From Amborella trichopoda (Eukaryota > Streptophyta > Magnoliopsida > Amborellales > Amborellaceae), in contig NW_006499364.1 in assembly GCF_000471905.2 (NCBI RefSeq), positions 1,105,460 through 1,169,459 on the forward strand: DNA of 64,000 bases. The letters run 5' to 3'. The position numbers and the translations under genes are program-made. Of this stretch, positions 1 to 12,900 are shown in pieces. The notes beneath the pieces were generated by a model. That model did not search any database. It saw only the letters and a list, made by a program, of their open reading frames with translations, and was not told where the DNA came from. Position 1 is the first letter of the stretch, and every line of letters starts with the position of its first letter.

Positions 1-1480
1 TCGGACTGTTTTCATACGAAAATCCTCTTCTCTTCGCTTTCTAAAGTTTCGATGGATTCCCGCTCTTCTTGTCTCCTTAAAATCAAGGATTTTCTCATCC
101 CCATATTGGTGACTCATTCATCTACGAGTGGGTTGACTTGCCCTGCTATCCTAGTCCAATCTAGGGTAACATGGAGTAAGATCATCGACACAGCTACTCA
201 TTCCTCCACCCTTGATCAGAGGGAACTCACTGGGGTTCCCTCCAAGGACTGCTCCGTGGTTACTCTTCCACACCTTCACGACTGGCACCCAGTTAGTCGT
301 AGGCCTAATCGCGGACTTCCCTACCAATCGGTGAACCCTAACAGGGTTGCCACCTCCATCGACATCCGCAAAGCAGGACGGTCTGTCTCACGCACCATTT
401 GTGTAGGATCGTCCTCCTTCACACGCACTCTTGTTATAGCCGATGGTCTAACCATCGTTATAACAAGTCGGGGTAGGGGGCAACCGTTCTCAATCCCTTC
501 ATCCACTTCGGGTCCCTCCAGACCCATATTCATTGCACGCAGTCTACTGATTGCCTCGATGCCACATAACAAACTCACCGCTCAGGGCGATCCACACGGG
601 AGGCCCATGCAGACACACGACCTTCAGATCAACCGAACGTCATAGAGACCCCTGCACATATATGACGAAAGCCATAAGGCCCACCAAACCAGACAGGTAG
701 GCATCCCAAGTGCCGAGTCCTGTGCAGTACGAAGGGATTAACCAAGGCCCATTCCAAACACTCCGATAGCTCACACACAGCTATGCAGGAGTGAACGTTC
801 CGCTAGCATGTAGAGGAGGCTACCAGAAACCCAAGACGATGACCAAGTTCCGACCACCTCTTTGCTTTTGAAGAAGTGTCCCGCAAGATTTGTCCTTTCG
901 ACCCCACTAGCACTATTCTCGCAGGAGCCCCCCCAAAATAGAGCACGGGGCAAGGCCCGTAAAAAAACAACCTGCTGACTCATCCCTTACTTGAAAAGAC
1001 AACTGTCAGGAAAGGGTAATACAGGGCCATCCACCGAGGTGACCAACGCGCCCCCTCGACATGAACAAGCAAGGCAACCCAGGGAGCCTCGCAAAGGGAA
1101 CAAGTTGAACATTCAACCATGGAGGGTCTACTGAAGAGAAACCAATTCTACCTGCTGCAAGACGCAGATCCTCTCGCGATGAACGACATCATTGAATGTC
1201 ATGTGGTCGAGATATGTAAAGACGATTCCAACCCTACCGACTCGCAAAGCTCAGCAGAACTCCATCAAGTTGAAGAGCTATGCCCCCAAGATTGCCACAC
1301 GCCCATCAAGGGTGAGTAATGGCCCCAAAGCCTCAACGCACCACACTCGACAAAACCTTGTCCTCCAGGCCGTCTGGAACCTGTGCTCACCCGGGCTGTG
1401 AGGCAATTTCAGGCTTAGGAACGATAGGCTCAGCCACTTCTAATTGATGTCCCAAATCGAGGCACCAAGAGGCCCAAGAT
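1..1480. other. Unclassified leader of a degenerate retroelement
   Basis: No recognisable gene. An open frame at 52-645 (+) and a shorter one on the other strand have no motif I know and overlap each other. The stretch lies directly upstream of a plus-strand gag remnant, so it may be the 5' untranslated region or LTR of that element. I could not find a primer-binding site here, and the 5' end of the element may lie outside the window. Confidence 0.4.
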
Positions 1481-1526
1481 CGCCCCACCTGCTGAATCGT
1501 GGAGCCCAAGCGAACGAGTCGAAGTA

Positions 1527-3088
1527 ATGGTGGTGAACCACGAGAAAGGAGAAAAGGATAATCCATCTCCAGGCATAGAAAGCATCCTAAAAGATATCCT
1601 CGACAAGATCAAAAGATTGGAGGACATTCACACTGCGGTGTCTCCCCACCAGGAGATGAGTTCCCCCCGTAGATCCCAAAATGACGAGAGGAACCGAACA
1701 CAGCCACCTCCCGTGGGCCAGACATCAGTATATGGCGATCCACCCACCTCCTTCCAAGACCAACATGACACAGTCTTGCAGACCAACTCAATAACCTTCA
1801 CTCAAGAAGACGTCCAAGCAATGATCAACAAGAGCATCCAAGGCCTCCAGCTGTCGAAAACGCACGAGAATCGCCAATACAAAAAGCCTTACCCACCTGC
1901 AATTGACTAAGTCCCCTTCCCCACTTGATACTAAATAAGGAAAACTGTCGGCTTTCGACAGCACAGGGTCACCATAGCAACACATATCCCACTTCACGTC
2001 CGCATGCTAGGAATCAGCCACAGACACCAGACTACTCTTTCAAGAGTTCGTCGAAACACTCGAGGGACTCGCATTCAAATGGTATGCACTGCCACCAAAC
2101 TCAATCCAGTTGTGGGAAGAAATGGAACAACTATTCTACAAACGCTTCTTTGAAGCCGAATTGGAAGTCTAAACCATAGGGCTCCTCACATTACGCAAGA
2201 ACATGATGAGTCAGTAGGAAAATATATTCAGATATGGCGTGACCTCGCCATTTGTCTGAGCAGCCTTATGAGTTAGATAGAATCTGTGCAAACATGTGTG
2301 AGAAACATGAAAGAAGAGATTACCCTACACGTTGAGGTGTTCAACCCTACCACCTTCTCCAACATGATCATAAAGGCTGCCAAGATCGAAATCCTATTAA
2401 AACACCATGGAGGAGACTGAGCCCAAAGTTCAGGCACCAATCAGGCTAGTAACATTAGAGGCAAAAGGTCGAACCCCCACATCAATCAACCCAAGATCAT
2501 AATCAGTGTAACTGTCACAACCGCACCCCTCAGAGCTAAACCTGCGACCAATACAGCCCCTCTACCAACCCTAGACATGTCATGAGGGATACCAACTGAA
2601 GCCAAGACGGATGCGCAACAGCTAGCCCCTCAGAAGTAGAATTACAATAATGTGCCACTGCTATAAAAATACCATCAAATTGAGGAATTCTTGCGTAGAC
2701 TAAATAAAAAATATAACTTCAATAAGGAGTGGGTCCCCACCCTCCTAGAAATGCTCCTTGACAAAGAGATGTTGGTACTCACTGATGCCAAGAAGCCAAA
2801 GCAAGCAGAGCTCATTTACGACCCCAAATATTGTGCCTACCATCGGAGTGTGAGCACTCAATACAAGATTGCATCCAGTTAAAAGAACACATCGAAGCTC
2901 TGATCCGAAACGAACAGATAGACCTAGAAGGCCTCAAAAGATCCCAGAAACTTCCCACATGGTCACAGTCCACGAGGGATCCATCAGCTACTCTTATCCA
3001 GCCAGGTTACCTCTTGAGCAACTTTTCGTCCTGTTCGACATGATGTCTCAGCATGAGATGATAGCGCCCTGCGTTCCCAAAAGATAAG
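1527..3088 (+). pseudogene. gag: Degenerate gag of a Tat-like Ty3/gypsy element
   Basis: Remnant of a retrotransposon capsid gene, which would package element RNA in the cytoplasm. An N-terminal segment (1527-1910) is open. The gag core follows at about 1950-2275, with readable motifs SAFDSTGSP, FVETLEGLAFKWYA, LPPNSIQLWEEMEQLFYKRF and a later LLTLR, the standard Retrotrans_gag pattern; at least four in-frame stops interrupt it. The C-terminal part (2691-2950) reads LLDKEMLVLTDAKKPKQAEL then DPKYCAYHR. A +1 shift near 2840 leads to EHSIQDCIQLKEHIEALI, which together look like a C-H-H-C zinc-like end of Tat-type gag. It resembles the gag at 23.2-23.8 kb. No protease or RT follows. Family assignment is by motif only; the coding death is certain. 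Confidence 0.75.
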
Positions 3089-3488
3089 AATTAGCATGCA
3101 AAAAGGGGACATGACTTGGCCAACTACAGGGTGTTCCGCTCTATCTTGAAGAACTGCATCCAAATCGGTCCAATAGTCCTAACAGATGGACGACCTTCAT
3201 CCCCACAAGGAAACTAGGAGGAACAAGCTTTCTCGTAGCATGGATCCCAATCAAATCAGCCCCGCACTCTACGAGCTAGGATAATCTGAAGACTTGAGAA
3301 GAACCCAATTGGTCCTGAAGGCAGGACCTTAAATTTGCCTTAAAAAAAAAGAAAAAAAACAAAAAAGAAATTTTTTAGTGAAGACGATGGGCACATGAGA
3401 AAAAGGAAGATCTTCATTACAAGTAAAAGAAAAGTGGAGACTATAAAGAGGGAAAAAAGGGTATGCTAGAAGAAAAAAAAAAAAAGCC
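3089..3488. other. Junction where pol is missing
   Basis: Between the gag remnant and the reverse ORF there are only about 400 bases, A-rich from 3340 on, with no protease, RT, RNase H or integrase motif. In a full element several kilobases of pol would separate these parts, so a large internal deletion is inferred. The minus-strand sequence at 3330-3450 (AATGAAGATCTTCCTTTTTC and the T-rich run after it) resembles that at 5190-5260, so a short segment is duplicated on both sides of the reverse ORF. Confidence 0.5.
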
Positions 3489-4459
3489 CTAGAAACCGTC
3501 GAGCACCGCAAGCTTTTTTTCCATCAACACTCGTACCCTCTCCAGCACAATTTGCTTCTGCTCTTCCAAGTGAGAAACACCTACCAAAAAATCCTCAGAA
3601 GAGGCGTGGGCCGCCTACACCTTGGATCGTGCCTCCACCAAATCATGAGCCCTCATAGCTGCCCCCTTCCGATAGTCATCCTGATATGCCTTCAAACTGG
3701 CTATGCGCACCTGTAGATGAGCAACCTCATCCTCCGCCTCTACGATCTGACGAGAACACTTCCCCTTTTCATCCACGAACCAAGCATGAGCAGCGATGAG
3801 CCATCCCTCCCTCTTTGCATAATGCGCTGCTTCAGCAAACTCTTGGGCAGCCTTATCCCACGGAGCGGCTTGATACACATCAAGTTTCTCTCGCACTGAG
3901 ATTTCGTGCGATAGGGCATCAGCACCCAAGTTGTCCAAATCTAGTAATAGCTCCTTCAGTCACCTAAAAGCATCTTCATCATAATGCATGGACATCAAAC
4001 TGGCCACACAAGACTCCAGAGCCTCGACCTAATCCTTCAAATAAGAGAGAGCATAATTCTTAAGCACCTAGAGCCTTAAGCGTATCATGCAATGTACCGT
4101 GGCCTCCTTAAAACCCAGCTCCGGAGGTGGAAAAATGGGTGAAGTAATTGAAATAAGAGGACGGATGTTTAAAGCGGGTCCCCAGTCCAGACCCCCTGGT
4201 TCTCATCAGAAACAGCAGACGAAAGAAGTAAACCTCGATCATCCCTTACTCCCAACTCTGTTTTCGATCGAACAAGAGAAGAGCCCCCACGTCTTATCGC
4301 AGGGATTCCCTCGACTCCGGCTACAATCTCAGCATTCGATATTGACACCCCACGAATTGGAGTCGAAGAAGAATGAACATCTGCTCTTGAACGTTTTGTC
4401 AAAGGAATCCCCACTGAAGAGTCACCTCCTTTCACACCAACTTCCTTCTTCGAGACCAA
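3489..4459 (-). pseudogene. Antisense coiled-coil ORF remnant
   Basis: Reading on the minus strand, a protein-like frame runs from an ATG at 4459 through a frameshift near 4175 and several stops (two near 4020-4070, one near 3960, one at 3615) to a TAG at 3489-3491. The middle (3615-3938) is rich in Ala, Glu, Lys and Arg with heptad-like spacing (for example QIVEAEDEVAHLQVRIASLK), so a coiled coil is likely. It is oriented opposite to the gag upstream. Some plant Tat-lineage elements are known to carry an extra reverse ORF between integrase and the 3' LTR, and position and orientation fit that. I do not recognise a named domain and assign no function. A decayed captured host gene is the alternative. 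Confidence 0.5.
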
Positions 4460-4643
4460 GACGAATAGGTAAAGAAGCTTCCTTCGTAAAAAGAAGGGTA
4501 CTTTTTGTTATTTTCTTGAGCCCCCAAAGGCCAGGCAAATAGAAGAAAGGAAGACGTACAAACAGAAAGAGAACGATGAAGGCTGCAACTCTTCTTTTTT
4601 CTCTCCAAGGCAAATAAGCCCTTCCTAAGGTCTCCCCCGTCCC

Positions 4644-4655
4644 ACTTATAAATAA
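4644..4655 (-). promoter_or_regulatory. TATA-like box before the reverse ORF
   Basis: The minus strand reads TTATTTATAAGT, about 190 bases upstream of the ATG at 4459. The spacing suits a plant promoter for the reverse ORF, but no other element was identified. Confidence 0.3.
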
Positions 4656-4703
4656 ACAAACAAGGACGAGGAATCGTGATGAGAAACCAGCAGCCGGACA
4701 CAT

Positions 4704-6199
4704 GTCCTAATCACAGAGGAACACCAAGCGACAAGGAAGGAAAAACACCTTGCAGAAAGAAGCCCACGAAGCATCACACGTGCGGAACGTCACACAGTTC
4801 AGAGGTACGGTAGTACGGAGATGCACGCATAATAAAATACGTTGCATGAATGAGGTTGATGGCGCTCATACCAAAGAATAGTAGCCATGCAGCAATCAAA
4901 GCACGCCGCCAAACTTGAGTCATGGTCCTCCTTCGTCCACGACACACCCGAAGAGATGGCACATGTACTAGGTAAAGCACCACCCAAGTACACAAACATC
5001 GTAACACAGAATACCCTAAGCGACATATCGCTCCTCTGCATAGCCCGGCACACATTCACACATCCACAAGGTAAAAGGGACTTCATTCCCCGTATTGCTC
5101 ACACACTCAAAAAGAGGCATCTAAGTCATCCAAGCGGGGCAGGATATCCCCTGTTAAGGAAAAAGAAGTAAGGAAGAAAAAACTCCAAAAAAGAAAAATA
5201 AAGAAAAGGCGAAAATACCCAAGCAGGAAAGAAAAAGAAGATCCTCATTCATGAAACAAAGGGAAATACAAGTCTCTGTTACAACGAGGTCATCCTCCAT
5301 AAAACAAGAAGGGAATACAAGTCTCTATTACAAGGGAGAAAAGATTGCTTCTACGAAGCTGTTATGAAAAGCTATTTCGATTTCCTAAAGGCACAAACGA
5401 TTGATCGACCCTGTCGTAAAGGAATCGACCACCAAAAAGTCAAAGACATCACTCCACAAGATGCAGGACCCTTTGGGCTATAGACAGCTTGGAATACGTA
5501 AATGGAAGGGCCTCCCTTGTGGAATGATGAAGCTTCCCCTACCTATGTAGGTAGCCATGACTCATCCAAGTGTCAGACAATGAACACGACCAAACTCCCC
5601 ATTTGGTTGATCTTCACCACCAAGGGATAGCCGAGTCAAGAGCTTCACGACCCATCCTCGAATGAATGAGACCGAATCTAAGTTCGACAATGATTGATGC
5701 TAGGCACACGGTGACAAACGTCCTTCTCCAGCTCCCAAGAGCGTGAAAACAACTAGAAGGCTCAAGCCCTCTATCAAGAAGATGACCCATTTACCAAGCC
5801 TCTTTGAGCAATCCCAAATCTAAACAAGCAAAGGAAAGCTCCATGTGCTGCATTTCAGCCTGAACGCCCCCTTTTATAGAGAAAACTGCAAGCTCACCAT
5901 TAAATCCTATCATTTTTCAAAGAAAAATGCCTCATATAACTACATCGATACGTGTCATCAAGTGACGCTTCGATCCCTCAACAGTCAGTGTCTTCACCCC
6001 CACGCCTCCCAGGCACCATTATCATCAGATCACGAGGTGGATTTCACCCTGATGCTTTGCCTGTTAGAAACGTCACCTCACCGAAGGGAGGCTTATTACG
6101 CCTTTATGAATTCCATCACCTCCTTCGACCATGTGTCACCAAAGGGCAGCAAGCCCTCCAAGTGAAATGACTAGACCTGGGGCTCCCATCCTAGCTCTC
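4704..6199. other. No gene recognised; retroelement-derived intergenic stretch
   Basis: Only short unsupported open frames. On the minus strand the order of a TATA motif near 5875 and, 550-650 bases downstream, two copies of a motif like AGAGACTTGTATT (near 5270 and 5320) resembles the U3-R-U5 order of an LTR. I could not fix LTR ends or a PBS. Confidence 0.35.
5867..5880 (-). promoter_or_regulatory. TATA box, 14-mer shared with 16212-16225
   Basis: The minus strand reads TCTATAAAAGGGGG. The same 14 bases occur on the plus strand at 16212-16225 inside the nested LTR. A plant-type core promoter is likely by sequence; which transcript it served is unknown. Confidence 0.4.
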
Positions 6200-8140
6200 C
6201 CTTAACAACCATCGCTGCAATGTACAACGGTGAGTTAGAAAAAAAGGAAAAAAAAAGCTGGGCATGGAAACTTGTGCCTTGGTCAAATGAGAGAAGAAGA
6301 AGAAGAAGAGAGAGGGGGATTATGGATAAGAAAAGCAAAGAGAGAAAGAGAGAGAAGAAGAGAGAAATAGGAGAAAAGAGATGGAAAGGAGAAGAAAGGC
6401 GAGAGAAGATGAAGAAGAGAAAAAGGAAAGAGAAGAGAGGGAAGTGAGAGAGAAGGAAAAAAGAGAAAGGAGAGAAGAGAAAGAGAGAAAGGAGAGAGAG
6501 AAGAAAGAGAGAAAGAAGAGAGAGAAAGAATGAGAGAAAGAAAAGAGAGAAAGGAAGAGAGAAAGGAAGAGAGAGAAAGTAGAGAGATAAAGAAGACAGA
6601 GAAAGAATAGAGAGGAAGTAGAGAGAGGGAAAGAAGAGAGAAAGAAGTGAGAGAAAAGAAGAGAGAAGAGAAGAGAGAAAAGCATGGACAATGATGGACT
6701 TCCACCGTCTATGACAAAGAAAGAGAAAGAGGAGAGAGAAAGAACATGGATGGTGATGAACTTTCACCGTCCATGATAGAGAGAATACGAGACAGAAAGA
6801 ACATGAACAACGATGGACTTTCGCCATCTATGATAGAGGAAAGACAAACGAGAAAGAACGTGGATGGTGATGGACTTTTGTCTTCCATGATAGAGAGAGA
6901 GACATGAGTGAGAAATGAATGTCATGCTTGACAATGAGCATCGCTGTGCACCACATGAGAAAGGGGAAATTTTGACAGAGGCCCGGCCCACCAGGGTTAA
7001 GGCCCGGTTCACTGTGCATATTTCTAGAAGATAAAGAAAGAATGAGAGTGTTACGCTTGGCGATGGGCATCGTTGTGCACAATTAGAGAGGGGAGAGAGT
7101 AGGAATATCAGGGTGAGAGATAGAAAGACAGAGACAATTTTTTGAAAGAGAAAGAAGAAAAGGAAAGTAAAGAGAGAAGGAAGGTGAATAGTGAGAGATG
7201 AAAAAGAAAGAAGAAAGAGAAAAGGAAAGTGAAGAAAGGTTAAGAAAAAATCAGAGAAAAAAGAAGGAAAGAGAGAGAAAGAGATTAAGAAAGAGAGAAG
7301 AAAAATAAGGAAATAAGAGTGGAAAAAGGTATGCACGGCGCTGCCACTGCTGTGGGTGTCAGAGAGAAGAAAATAGAAAGAGTCGTGCATGGCGTTTCCA
7401 TCACCGTGCATGTTTAGACAGAGAGAGATAGAGTGAAAGATAGAGCAGAGAGAAGAAAGTAGAGAAAGAGATTCGTGCATGGTGCTGTCATCACCGTGCA
7501 TGTTCAGATAGAGAGAAACAGAGAAAGATAGAGCCAAGAGGGAACAAAGAAAGAAGGAGAAGATAAAGAAGAAGAAGAGAGAGAAGAAAATGCACATGGT
7601 GTTGTCATCGTCATGTATGTGAGATAGAGAAGAAAAGAGAAGAAAAACACACATGGCGTTGCTATCACCGTGTGTGTGAGATACAGAATAAGAGAGTGAA
7701 GAAAACATGCATAATGTGGCCATCGCCGTGTGTGTTGAGATAGAGAAGAAGAGAGAGAAGAAAATAAACACAATGTTGCCATCATCGTGGGTGTGAGATA
7801 GAGAAGATGAAATAGAGAGAGGTTCATGCATGGTGCTTCCATTGCCATGCACATTCAGTTAGGGAGATACAGAGAGAAAGATCGATAAGAAGAAGAAAGT
7901 GATAGAATGGGACACATACAGCACTGCCATCATCATGTGGGTTAGAGAAAGAGAAAGAAGAAGATGACATGCACGGCTCTACCACAACCGTGTGTGTTCA
8001 CAGAGAAAAAGAGAGAAAAGCAGAGAAAAGAAGAAGAAAGAAAAGAGAGAGGAAGAAAGAGAGAGAAAAAAAGAGGAGAGAGAAAGAGATAGAGATGAGA
8101 GGATGAGAGAAAGAGAGATGAGAGGAGAGAGAAAATTACC
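6200..8140. repeat. Purine-rich (GA) minisatellite tract
   Basis: Almost 2 kb of GAGAAA/GAAGAG-type purine runs on the plus strand. From about 6680 they alternate with degenerate units of a second motif, such as CATGGTGCTGTCATCACCGT followed by GCATG (7321-8000). Long frames through it (for example 6171-6827 and 6764-7852, minus) are low-complexity Ser/Leu/Phe runs and are not genes. It abuts an LTR-like segment in the same relative place as the minisatellites inside the LTRs at 9.9-13.1 and 25.6-27.7 kb, so it is probably the transcribed part of a related LTR. Confidence 0.75.
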
Positions 8141-8307
8141 TTATTGAAGGGTACCGACCCTTTTTTTCTCTCTCCTCTTTCTCTCTCCAAGACGCACCCA
8201 CCAACTCAAAGCAAAAGCACAAACTTTATTGATCAATTGAAAGTATGAGGGCCTCCAAGGAAGAACTAGAGAAGAATCGGGAACCCTTGACAATTAGGTT
8301 TAGTGTG

Positions 8308-8316
8308 TATTTATAG
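8308..8316 (-). promoter_or_regulatory. LTR TATA box
   Basis: The minus strand reads CTATAAATA, a good plant TATA box. It falls at the aligned position of TATA-like motifs in the two related LTRs (11601-11608 and 27338-27346), which supports it as the LTR core promoter. Confidence 0.5.
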
Positions 8317-9220
8317 AATTGGGCCCAAACATTGGTGGATGCTCAAAACCTATCTCAATTGATGATAATTACAATTTAATTGAAATAAAATAAATTCTAA
8401 AAATGGGTACAAAATGACTGTTTTACCCCTGCTTAACAATTCATGGAATTCCAAAACAGTCCATGCTGCTGCCCTAGAACATACGTGATCTTCCATGGAT
8501 GATCCGGGGTTGCTTTGATGCCCGTTTGTTAAAAAGATGATTGTTTTCTTGTAGGCCTTGGCATGACAATCGATTTGATACCAAGATGATTGCTTTAATC
8601 ATGAGACTTGAAATTTGGATGAATCTTGAAAACTTCGGATCGATAGTGTGTTCGTTCCTTGTTGTTTCTTCGTGATTTCTTCTCTGGATCACACTAAGCA
8701 TGTCGTCACGATCGCGTGGCAACAAATGCCGCTCGATTTCATGTGCGAATGAAGATTTCACATCATTTGGGTTTTTGCCGAAATCTGAATTCCGTCAGCA
8801 AACCTTTACAGCAGCGTCGACACCTTCGTGGGTGAAATCTGACCATTCATCACGTGCAGGGTTCGGATCAACAGTACCCTTAGACCTTATGCACAAGATG
8901 GAATTGGTCTTTCATCGATTTGTTATGTGAGCGTCGTGATTTGGCTGCTCGAGCAAGGCGTGTCACTGCTAATTTTTCTGCAACTTTCTTCACGGATCAG
9001 CAACTTCTCTCTAGATTTTCTCCCCACTCGACCATCGTCACAATTCATGCCACATATCAAAACATTTGTCTTGACGAGACGAACACGATAACAAAAATTG
9101 AGCGTGATCTGACTCGGAACAAGTGAGATATGGCCCCCAAAAGTCACTGCCCAGGACTGTAAAAATGGCCACCTTTAATGTTGATTTGGTAAAGGGAGGG
9201 TGCACAGGAATAGTGTGTGG

Positions 9221-9240
9221 NNNNNNNNNNNNNNNNNNNN
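9221..9240. other. Assembly gap (20 N)
   Basis: Twenty undetermined bases inside the LTR-like segment. The gap is probably of nominal size; the true length is unknown. Confidence 0.95.
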
Positions 9241-9902
9241 TCCAATGGTGGTGGTCCCATAACAATTTGATAAACCAAAAATAGAGATCTAGTAATGAGG
9301 TCCGTTTCAGTTTGCTAGAGGCTAATTTTTTGAAATTATTTATTTTTATGCACTGCCTTAGATATGTCGAATTACGACGAAACTTGGCAGGTGGCCTTTT
9401 AAAGTCCTTAAGAATATTTTGACTCGTTCTTTGACAATTCTGAGACTGTTAAGAATTCAATTGCATGTCAAGGATTTATTGACCAACTTCTCTTTTTATT
9501 CCCCATCGGGGACCCAAGGTGTTGAAAAATGTCTTTAAACAGCTTGCCCCACCGAATGTTGTGCTTTGAGAGAAGCGACAAGGACAACATTCAGAAAATT
9601 TTCTTCGGCTTTATTAACTATTTATTCCTAACCAAAAGACCAAGTGAACGCTGAGGAGATCCACGCAATGCTTCAACTAGAATGCTCAAACATTTAGATG
9701 AAATGTATAGGTCCATCGGTGGAGACTTTAGGGGCAAAAGATAATTTTTTTAGGGATCCTGTCAAAGTCCTCACCCTCAATGGGCTAATTGTGATTCTGC
9801 TAGCTGAGGATTTTGTAAGGACCTCGCTGGTCAGAATCAGGCCCGTCTGGCGGTCGAGTGCCATGCTGAAGGGTATATTTCCCATAGTGGTGTGTTTTGG
9901 GT

Positions 9903-12900
9903 CGATTAGGTGCCTAAATCTCACCCTTCGGATCCTTGGGGGATCGGGTGGCTCGGGTCCCGAGGAAGACCCAGGATGTTCGTGAGATTACTCTCTTAAG
10001 AATCTCGTTCAAGAATGAGGGCAGGTATTAACAACTTGTGAGAGAGGAATTTAAAAGGTGGGTTCGAGACTTACTCTGGCTGACTCGCATGGGCGCCCTA
10101 TTAAATCACGAAGAAAGCCCCTAGTAATAAAACTGGTTCAGAATCACCTCCCTTGCCTCGTATTCTTCTTATTTTCTGCTTTTTTGTAATCACAAACATA
10201 TATGGCAAAGGTTACGGGACAGGTGGGTTAGACCTCACCCGTTGCCTCTCTGATGAGCTTTCACAAGAATTCTCATTCAAGAAGAAGAAAGAAAGATGGG
10301 GGAAGAGAAGAATTCAACCAAGCGATATGATCAGAGCAACGACTATGCTAATGGATATTTGGCCTAACGCTGTAGCGAAACGGGCTCGGTAACTACGACC
10401 GGCTCATGGGATTACTACCAGACGTTATTGTTGATATCGACTAGTTAGGCACGATGGTCGGTCTGTCGTGGCAGTAAAGCAGGCCAAGCGAACCTTACGT
10501 AACAACATTACAGCTAGATGACAGGACTGCCATGAGATGCTAACCTCAATCCCTCTTGGTCGAACGAGAGAGCAGTAGAGGAATGGTTAAAGAGAAGAAG
10601 GGGACAGGCAAAAGGAGAGAGAAGAAGGAAGAGGAGATGAAGTCAGCACTAGACATCGTCAACTGTTTCAGGAGATGGGAGAGAGAGGAAGTAATCAGCG
10701 CTAGGCTTCACTGACTGTGTCAGATGAGAAGAGAGGAAGGGAGCCAACTGATGCTTAATCGTGCCAACTGTCATAAAAAGAGAGGGAAAACCAGTTACCA
10801 TAGGTCTCACTGACTGATAGAAGAAGAGGGTGAAGACCTACCGACGTTTGGCCTTACTGACTGGTAGAGAGAGAAAAGACAATCGGCACTAAGCATCCTT
10901 GATTGGTAGAAGAAGAGAGAGAAGATCAACTAACGCCAAGCCTCATCAATTAGTAGAGAGAGAAAAGACAATTGGTGCTAGGCCTCACCAACTGATAGAG
11001 GAAGAGAGAGAAAACCAATTGGAGTTAAGTCTCACCGACTGATGGATGAAGAGAGAGAAAACCAACTGATGCTAGGTCTCATCAACTGATAGACAAAAAG
11101 GGAGAAGACCAATCTACGTTAGGTCTCATCAACTGATAGATGAAGTGAGAGAAGACCAACCAGCGCTAACTCTTGTCGACTGATAGAGGAAGAGAAGAAA
11201 ACCAACCGATGTTGAGTCTCACCGGTTGACAGAAGAAGAGAAGGCCAATCAACGCTAGGTTCACTAGTTGATCGAAGAAGAGAGAGAAAGCCAATCGGCA
11301 CTAGGACTTGCCAGTTGATAAAAGAAGAGAGATAACGACAATGGTGTTAGGTCTCGCCAGTTGACAGGAAGAGAAGAGAGAGAAAGAGGGAAGAGAGAGA
11401 AGAGAAAGAGAGAAATGGAGAGAAGAGAAAGTTACCTACCTGAAGGGTACTGATCATTTTCTTCTCTCTCCTCTCTCTCTCTCCCAGATGTAGTCACAAG
11501 CTCAAGCAAGGAATTGAAATTTTATAGAATCTTCAAAAAATCCACTCAAGACCAAGAGGTGGTGGGGGATGCGTGTGTGTTTATAATGAGGCAGTGCCTG
11601 TTTATGTAGAGTTGTGCTCAAACATAAGTGGATTGATCAAAATTAAACCTAATTGCTGAAAATTAAGATTTCACTGAATTAAAAGAAGTTCTAAAAATGG
11701 GTGTAAAAGGATTGTTTTGCCCCTGCCTAACGATGTGTAGAATTCCAGAATAGTCTCTGTGGTTGCCCAAGAAATTGCGTGTTCTTTCGTGGCTAACCCG
11801 GGGTTGTTCTAATGCCCGTTTGATCGAAATATTATTTTTTTCTTATAGGGCACAACATGCTAATCGTTTTGATACCAACTTTTAGTAATGAATCATGTTT
11901 TTGAGTCATGATCACGAGACTTGAAATTTGTTTGAATCTTGAAAACTTCGGATCAATAGTGGGATCTTTCCTTAATGTTTTTCTGTGATTTCTTCATCGT
12001 AGCTAAGAATTTCATCACGATCACGTGGCAAGAATCGGAGCGTGATTTGGAGCCCGAAAGAATATTTCACAACTTTTGAGTTTTGGCTGGAATCTAGATT
12101 CCGACGACTAAAATTTCAATAACTTTGTCGCCTTCATGCATGAAATCTAATCGTCCATCATGTACGTGATTTGGTCCAATGATATCCATGAACCTTACAC
12201 ACACAATGGAATTAGTTTTACATCGATCCATTGTGCAAGTGTCGTGATTTGGTTCTTTGAACAAGGTGTGTCGCTGCTGAATTTTCTGCAACTTCTTCAC
12301 AGATCGACAACTTCTCTCTAGCTTTTCTCCCTGCTCGGATATCGTCTCAAGGTGTGCCACATATCGAATTGTTCATCTTGATGAGACGAATATGGTCACC
12401 AAATTTGGGAGTGATCCAATTTGGAACGAGTGAGTAATTGGCCCCAAAATTGATTGCCCATGAATGTAAAAATAGCCACCTTTAATGGTGTTTTGGTGCA
12501 GTGAGGCCATACAAGATTAGTGTGGGACCTCTCTTGTTTCATGGTTTTGCTCATATATTTTTTCTGGAGTGTCTGATCAAGCTGAAACTTGGTCCATAAT
12601 GGGTTCCATCCGTGCCAGATCCAATGGCGTTGGTCCCATGGGGATTTGAGATACTGAAAATGTAGCTCCAGCTGTAGGGACCGTTTGAGGGTGCTAAAGA
12701 CCAATTTTTCGAAAATTGTTTCCTTGTGTTTCGTGCCATAGACATGTCAGATCATGATGAAACTTGGCAGGTGGTCTTTTAAAGTCATGTTGACGATCTT
12801 GAGAAATTCGACAGCCATTATGAGATTGTCAGGAATTTTCCACTGTTTTGTAGGCTTTATTGACCTGGTTCCTACCAGGGACTAAGGTGATGAAAAATAT

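Larger units (their letters stand above)
8140..9770 (-). mobile_element. LTR-like segment related to the Tat element LTR (approximate ends)
   Basis: This stretch aligns by eye with 11430-13110 over its whole length. Both have a TTACCT...GAAGGGTAC start after the purine tract, the CTAAAAATGGGTACAAAA-like block (8398), the ATGAGACTTGAAATTTG block (8600), the CAACTTCTCTCTAG block (9000), GAAACTTGGCAGGTGG (9379) and CAAGTGAACG (9643). Similarity is clearly lower than between the two LTRs of the 9.9-27.7 kb element, so it is an older or different family member. Its right end, where a PPT would be expected, is unclear, and the left end probably includes the purine tract. It may be the 3' LTR of an older minus-strand element into which the next element inserted. 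Confidence 0.6.

Noticed and set aside
52..645. 197-residue frame on the plus strand
   Set aside because: No recognisable motif, overlapped by an open frame on the other strand, and next to retroelement remnants.
6171..7852. Long Ser/Leu/Phe-rich frames (218 and 362 residues, minus)
   Set aside because: Low-complexity translation of GA-rich minisatellite; no start context, domain or non-repetitive part.
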